From Bugulina stolonifera (Eukaryota > Bryozoa > Gymnolaemata > Cheilostomatida > Bugulidae): DNA of 64,000 bases. The stretch spans positions 7,089,072-7,153,071 of the forward strand of contig OW285189.1 in assembly GCA_935421135.1 (NCBI GenBank), written 5' to 3'. A program made the translations under genes and the position numbers. Below the pieces are notes generated by a model that saw only the letters and a list, made by a program, of their open reading frames with translations, was not told the DNA's origin and made no database searches. How positions within the stretch are numbered: position 1 is the first letter of the stretch; every line of letters begins with the position of its first letter. Below, one piece after another: positions 57,658 through 64,000 of this stretch.

Positions 57658-60600
57658 GTAAGTATGGTTTGTGTGCTACCAGTAGTTATGTGCGTACGTC
57701 TATTCTTTAGCTTATGCTGTGCAGTGCGTTGCTAGGCTGGTGTTGGCTAATATACTAACAATAATACTCTGGTGCATTCACCTTCACTTTATATTTTCAT
57801 TCACCCTTGGACCTACATGGACATTAGTTTCTGTTGTTCAGACTTGGCATTCTGGTCATTGCTAGGTGGCAAATCATTGTTGTAATGTACTTTGGAGTTT
57901 TCTCCTCAAGTACGAGTAGCTTTAAAATACATGTATTATACATGTACATGTAGATGCTGAAGCTACATGTAGCCTACCTGAACATAACAACATCAAACTT
58001 TTTATGCAAGATTGTGAGGCCTAAGTTATGAATGGTTATTCACTGACCATACATGAACTTGACTCGTACTTGTTTATCAAGTTGTTAGGTTAAGTACTAT
58101 TTTCTTTATCAGACTTCAATCTAAGCGCCGGAATGATACGTATATTCAATTATTCATATACTTTAGACTAGTTGACCACAATAACATTTTTGCGATAATA
58201 TATTAAAATACTATGTACAATGTATATATAACTGTATTATAATTGCATATTATTTATCTTATGTAGGTCTACTTTAGGTTACACATTTCCTGATTGAGCT
58301 GGTTGGTATGTACAGTTATCTTGTTTGTATTGTCCCCCCTTGATTCAAGAGCTCATCTTATTTCCTTATTAGTAAAAATAGTCACCATTTGTACACTGGT
58401 TGAGACCAGCCTTAGATAAAAAGATTAAACACACAAGTCGTATTGAAATACCATGCACATAGGCCTACTTGTACAATGTAGATTATTGTATATTACATAC
58501 CATGTATATAGTAGGCCTATCATTTATCTTAATTATATATTATGGTGTAAAATATAAAGGTTCGATGGCAATAGATGATGTCACAAAGCCTCTATTATGG
58601 TGGTTGCAAACTTTTTAAGGCTGGGGACAATTTGTTGCATAACTATTTTAAAAGGGTGTTTATGCGAAGTCTTTAGTTGTTTTCCTCCATGGTATTTGCT
58701 AGATTAAAATACTGAAACACAATACACTATAACTGAGTGCATGTTAGTAATGTAGCGTAATGTTGATTTGTCTAAGGCAATCCCTAGTCCCGTCAGTCGT
58801 ATGAGAATAGTTAGAATGGTCTTGCTTGTAGTGATAATTAGCGCTTAGTCGCCACTCTAAGAACTTGGAAGTTGTCACTATTACGTCTAGTATCAGTGTT
58901 GCAGGTGGATATACACTCGGGCTTATGGTTACATGAAGCTTATATGAGTTCGTTTAGTTTTCGCTTCCTGTTTATTTAACTTGTGGTATTCTCTTGGTCT
59001 TGATCAAATTTAGCAATGTCTTTTTGACAAAACTTCAAGCCCCATCAAAGAAAATGGGCCAAGAATTGCATGGTGCATGTATTATAGTGTTCAGTGTATA
59101 CTATTCTACTTTGTACTGTCCAGTTGTTAGAAGTTGTCTTCTCTCTGTTTGTACAAACTGCTAGGGTCTGTCTACTTGTCAATCTTCATTAAGGTTACTG
59201 CAGTTTTTGGGAAAACACTTTAGGAATTCAACTTTGATGGAAACTTATCACTGAAAAGTCTAATCTGTGACATGTTTAACGTAGTCTACATTGAATTCTG
59301 TCATGTACATGGGTTTCCCACTGCTGGCATGGCATGTGCATCACTGCAAGCAAAGCTAATCCTGACACTAAATTTCATCAGCGTCTCTTCAGTTGTCTCT
59401 ACCATTCCTGGTCATACCACAACATGGTGGTTGGCAGCGGTGAAAGGAGGCAGCAGTAAAAGCACTGGGTATTAGTTGTAGCCATTGTACTTCTATAATT
59501 GCTGAAGATACAATGTAGTATGCTGGTTACTTGGTTAGCACAGACTCCTCTCATATGGTACAATTGGTACTGCCTTGAAAACAAAACTAACTTATTCAAA
59601 CAATGGCAACTAATTCAACTGGGTTAATTAATAGCAGCACCTGGCATACCTTTGTTTACATTTCATTCTACTCAGCAGTCACAACTTTTGTGGTCACGGC
59701 AGCAGAGTGCTCCTCAGGTCAACAAGCAGAATAGAGCACATTTAGATAGGGTAGTGCTGCTAGCAGTGCACCAGGTTTGTGTTTCTACAGAGAGTATGGT
59801 AGTGGTGTGACTATCAGAGCAATCACTATAAGATATAGCCTCACAACTGCGACCAAACAGTGTGCATATCATGGTAGGCAAAATTCACCCAATTTATGTA
59901 GCCCCACATCATGCCATGCTAATGTTATGCCACTGGCTTGCACTTCTCTTGTATCTGTAGTTACATCTAGTCTCTACCTGCGACTCCCAAAACGCAACTC
60001 GTTTGAGTAAGTGATGCACACATTGCTGCCAGTATGTCTCCCTACACTCTACTCAGTGCTACCTATTTATTATACATCATTCCCAACACTAGACCTATAC
60101 AGAGGTCTAACAAACACTCTCAGGGATCAGCTCAAGGTACTTGATTAGATTTATCTGGTAATGACTGGAGCAGAGATCTCAAAGCAGTAAATTGACTTCA
60201 CAATCCTGGCATTTGACCAAAGGGCAATGTAGAACTGCTGAGGTGCTGAGTGGTTAATGAAATACAGACGCCAAGCACATTGAGCACATTGTACACAGGC
60301 AAGCTTAGCAGAGGTTATATTACTATACTAACTGCTTAGACCCCTCTCCTGCACCTTAGGAATTCTATAATTCACTCCTCAAATGACAAATAGAATGGGA
60401 ATATTGTGCTAAGTGCCTGTGAGCCAATTGGTATGTCTTAGATATAATAATTGCCAGTCGTCCCACTCAATGCCCAATGAATAGAATGCACTTGGTGTTA
60501 AAAAACAGATGCCATCCTATAAAACATGTCAACAGCATATCCTTGATAAGGACTGACTGGGTTAAGGAGTGTTTGTTCTCCATCCAAGCCTTGTGTGCAT
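57658..60600. other. ~2.9 kb without recognisable gene
   Basis: AT-rich, with ACATGTACATGTAG words near 57940. No open frame with family features; possibly a long intron or intergenic. Confidence 0.4.
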
Positions 60601-60604
60601 TATA

Positions 60605-60865
60605 ATATACCTGGTACAGTGTACTTAGTACAGTATAATATTATACAGGGTGTACCTGGTACAGTATAATATACAGGGTGTAGGCCTACCTGGTACAGTA
60701 TAATATACAGGGTGTAGGCCTACCTGGTACAGTATAATATACAGGGTGTAGGCCTACCTGGTACAGTGTAATATACAGGGTGTACCTGGTACAGTATAAT
60801 ATGCAGGGTGTACCTGGTACAGTATAATATGCAGGGTGTACCTGGTACAGTATAATATGTTAGGC
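60605..60865. repeat. Minisatellite CCTGGTACAGTATAATATACAG
   Basis: About nine units of CCTGGTACAGTATAATAT(A/G)CAGGGTGTA, some extended by GGCCTA, giving alternating 26- and 34-bp spacing. Some units differ by a single base. Confidence 0.9.
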
Positions 60866-62398
60866 AGGCTATGGACAGCCAGGTCCCATGTAATATACCT
60901 GGTGTAGCTGGTATATGGTATAGTATAATAACTAGGGCACGCAGTACATGGCAAGCCTATAATGTACATGGTATAGGTTCACCTGTAAGGAAATATAAGA
61001 GGCGCCATAGTGGAGATAACTTGCAATAACTAGCAATAATGTGTCATTCGAGCATTCAACCTTATTGTCTTTGGGAAGGCAGCATCCTCTTACATAGGTT
61101 TGCCTACCAGACCTTCGATTTGTTGGAGTTCATATGTAGATTTGTAAAAAAATGTATGATCAGTTTCTGTCACCCCACATCATCACATTTCCCAAGTATT
61201 GTACCTAGGGGTGGTATGGTATCTGACCATTGAATTCCATTGGTCATTATAATATTACACTGTCCGTATGCCCGTACTTACATGTGGCTGTTGCTTAAAT
61301 TTAAAGCATTCCGAAACCAAACTTAGTTTTGTACTGCTTTCAATATGGTGAACTTTGGGTGAGGCAGCAAGCAGCAGTGATGTTATTGCATTACTGGTAA
61401 AAAGGTTGTGTGTGATTGGCTGGCTGTCAACCCTGCCCTGCCCAGATTAGTCAGTTCTAATTAATAGTTGGGTTTACGTTGGTATTGGGTTACTTGAATG
61501 CAATAAGGAATAATAAAGCTTTGCCTCTATGGTGAGTTGAGCTTGAGGTCTGCTATTGATGCAAACTGATTGTAATGAATGGTTAGTGTGGATGAGTGTG
61601 ATTGGCTGAAAGAAGCTGCCTGGTGATGTGATAGGGTAGTAACATTGCTGACAACTTAATGCTGCCTCTAGAGCTGTTCTATACAATCTACTAGCTACCA
61701 CCCACTGTGGTGAGATCCTCTGTCTAACCACTACCATCTGTTGTTGAGTTGATAAGGCAGACAGACAAGGCAGCCTGCTTCTCTCTCTCTCCTACTAGTA
61801 CACAGGGCCGCACTACACTGTTTACTCTTATATACTACACTAGGAGCTACAACAGTAACATGTATCTCACACAATCTGAATAATCTCTACTTCTGGTGGG
61901 TTTTGTACTCTACGTATCATTATAATATTATGTACAGCGATAATACTGCCATTACTTTATTATAGTCTAATTTGGAAATGGCTTTGATTATATTCACAAA
62001 TTGTTGTATGTAGAGTGGTATATAGGCTACTTTCACTTTTAGGGTTATTTTTCTTTATGTAACATTATAGAATAAAGAAACTTATTAATAGTATGCTATA
62101 TAACATAGACAATTAGCCCTACATAATTATTCATATTACATGCTTGTAGATATCACTAGCTAAGTATGAATGGAACCCATAACAATGTGTTTGTTTATCT
62201 AGCAATGTAAAAAAAGAAAAGATATATCAATTAAACATTAATAATATCTACTACTTGTGTGGGGGGAGGCAAGTCACCCATACCTCAAAGTATCTAAGCA
62301 TCTAAGGCTATTATATTACAATTTGTTTTGTATAGCATACTGTCATATTATTATTATTATTGTTAATAGTACTACCAATACGTAACATGCTCTTTTCC
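60866..62398. other. Unassigned sequence
   Basis: Open frames at 61039-61233 (+) and 61474-61737 (-) lack splice support and family features and are not called. Confidence 0.35.
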
Positions 62399-62639
62399 TT
62401 ATATAAGTATTGATGGTACGGCACATACAGCTAGATGTACATATATGTGCTTAGGCTGATAGTGATGGTGCATATTCATGTTATCATTTATTTCTCCTAC
62501 GACAGGAACTTGCTTGCCACCATTCAGTCTGCAATGTATACCCAGTATCATGTTACCCGTTGGCATATCTAGTATCAAACCAGTGATATGATGTTTTATG
62601 GCCCACTCTACCATTCTAGAGTATGTATTCTGCTTACCA
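62399..62639 (-). CDS. Possible terminal exon of an unknown minus-strand gene
   Basis: After an acceptor AATAGACAG (62640) an open frame runs about 80 codons to a TAA at 62399. Composition looks protein-like (MVEWAIKHHITGLILDMPTG, then HCRLNGGKQVPVVGEIND, then a His-rich stretch). No family is recognised and no upstream exon was traced with confidence. Confidence 0.35.
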
Positions 62640-64000
62640 CTGTCTATTATTGGTACATACATGTAGGTAAGGTAAGGTAGGCTACCCTACTGCACCTAGC
62701 CTACACTACCTCACCAACAATACCAGGGTAAGTCGAACATAGATATAAGTCTATATGTACAATATCAGTTATAATATGTACTTGTAACAGTAGGTGTATA
62801 GTAAGTATATGGTAGTGAGTAGTATGCCTGTGTAAGTACCTTAGATAACTTATTAGGTACATAATATGTACTGTACATTCCTTGAGATACATGACTGTAC
62901 AAGTCACATTATCGCTATGATAGAACATACGTACATTCACCAGTTTTTAATATAACGTACTGTTTGGTAGGTAGCCAGCCCCCTACGTGCATTTATGATG
63001 AGTAAACTAAAGGAACATATTGCAGATATCTATGAAGTATAAGTTAACTAGGTAGCTGGTAGCTGGCAGTTCTTCTTTTATACCATATGTTCTGTTATAA
63101 TCTACAGCACTGTTATACATTGCCCCACATATACATATCATAGCAGGTCTATAGCATAATGTGCAATAAGTATACTTTTACATGATGATATAAATTGTGA
63201 TATTGCAGATGAAGGAATACAGTATTACTATAAAACCCGAGTATATCTTGGGGATACCTAGTACATAAGATACAGGTAACACAGTTTAGCTAGGCTAAAT
63301 GCAACCTACATGTATCTGTACCTATTATAATATGGTACTGTTCATGTAGCCAGGCATATACAATAATATAGACTTCTAACCTGTCCATACCCTTCAGGGT
63401 CACTAACTGGGAGAACAAACTGGTGATACTAAACAAGGCGCAGTACAGCAGGCTATATCTATACTTACATGTAAATACTGTATATAGTATAAAGCAGGCC
63501 TATTCACAAACACATGCGCAATATATTGGTAAAGGAGCATAATGCACCCACTGTAACCATTATAGAGACATGTTTACAATACTTGTATTCTCTAACACAC
63601 ACTACCAGTAGTAGAGTTGCACGGCCAGCAAGCCAACAGACCAAAAAATCAATAAATATCTTGTGTTGAGTGAAGCTAAGTGGTAGATACAAGAGCCCAG
63701 ACTATTCTGTCTGTCCGGCTGTCTCTGCTAGCTCATCAGCTGTCACATGACTTGTAGAGCCTTTATGCTTCACATAGTATATCTTAGTAACCCATCTAAC
63801 AGTAAGTCCATCTTGCTAGGCCATATTCCGAAAGTGCTGTGCCTCAACAGACGCAATAGGCTACAATTTAAATTTGAATGGAATTTTTGTCCCAGCCAGC
63901 AAATCAATACCTTTACACTACAATAGGCTGCGTTTAGATCATGAAATAAAAACACCGAGCAACATTGGTCTACCCTAACCTGTGTCCAGGTTTCTGCGCT
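62640..64000. other. Right-edge sequence, no gene recognised
   Basis: AT-rich, with no supported exon. It may contain introns of the gene ending at 62399. Confidence 0.35.

Noticed and set aside
62701..62940. 79-codon minus-strand frame
   Set aside because: No acceptor/donor pair in phase and no protein-like pattern.

Overview
This is an intron-rich, AT-rich metazoan nuclear window. It has many short GT-AG introns, modular extracellular domains, dense non-autonomous transposons and frequent ACATGTACAT-type palindromic words. The domain mix and style suggest a marine invertebrate, most likely a demosponge. That is an inference from style; no marker gene fixes the species. All gene models below were built by hand from splice sites and reading phase.

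Layout. (1) 0.4-26.2 kb, minus strand: a modular secreted or surface protein. A signal-peptide half lies at 21.3-26.2 kb. A half carrying a C-type lectin domain, TSP1, CCP/sushi and FN3-like domains lies at 0.4-7.3 kb and runs off the left edge. The phases allow the two halves to be one gene with a ~14 kb intron. Inside that intron sits (2) an intact 15-exon, ~1074-codon gene on the same strand (11.4-20.9 kb), of a multi-copy, probably transposon-derived invertebrate family without a known function. A young LTR retrotransposon deletion derivative (21.5-23.5 kb) and two TSD-bearing non-autonomous DNA transposons (9.1-9.9 and 18.1-18.8 kb) lie around it.

(3) 27.3-47.8 kb: two complete prolidase (PEPD) genes head to head, each with 15 exons of identical lengths and 481 codons plus stop. 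Their start codons are ~510 bp apart across a putative bidirectional promoter with E-boxes. Both carry, at the exon 8/intron 8 boundary, a 36-bp minisatellite whose unit is the exon end plus its 5' splice site. This gives ~35-41 tandem splice-donor copies. Copy A also holds a 1.18-kb hAT-like element and a 3.16-kb element with 773-bp terminal inverted repeats; copy B has no such insertion at the latter site. Copy A has Cys in place of a conserved active-site His.

(4) 48.3-52.2 kb, minus: a complete 9-exon DNAJA2-type type I Hsp40 (411 aa, J domain, four zinc motifs, C-terminal CaaX box), convergent with PEPD copy B. (5) 53.7-55.5 kb: broken LINE reverse-transcriptase and LINE tail fragments. 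(6) 55.5-64 kb: mostly sequence in which I recognise no gene, apart from a few weak exon candidates and one minisatellite.

The most unusual features are the tandemly amplified splice donor shared by the inverted PEPD paralogues, the nested intact gene whose stop codon lies in a copy of its own intron sequence, and the LTR element inserted 9 nt from a 3' splice site.
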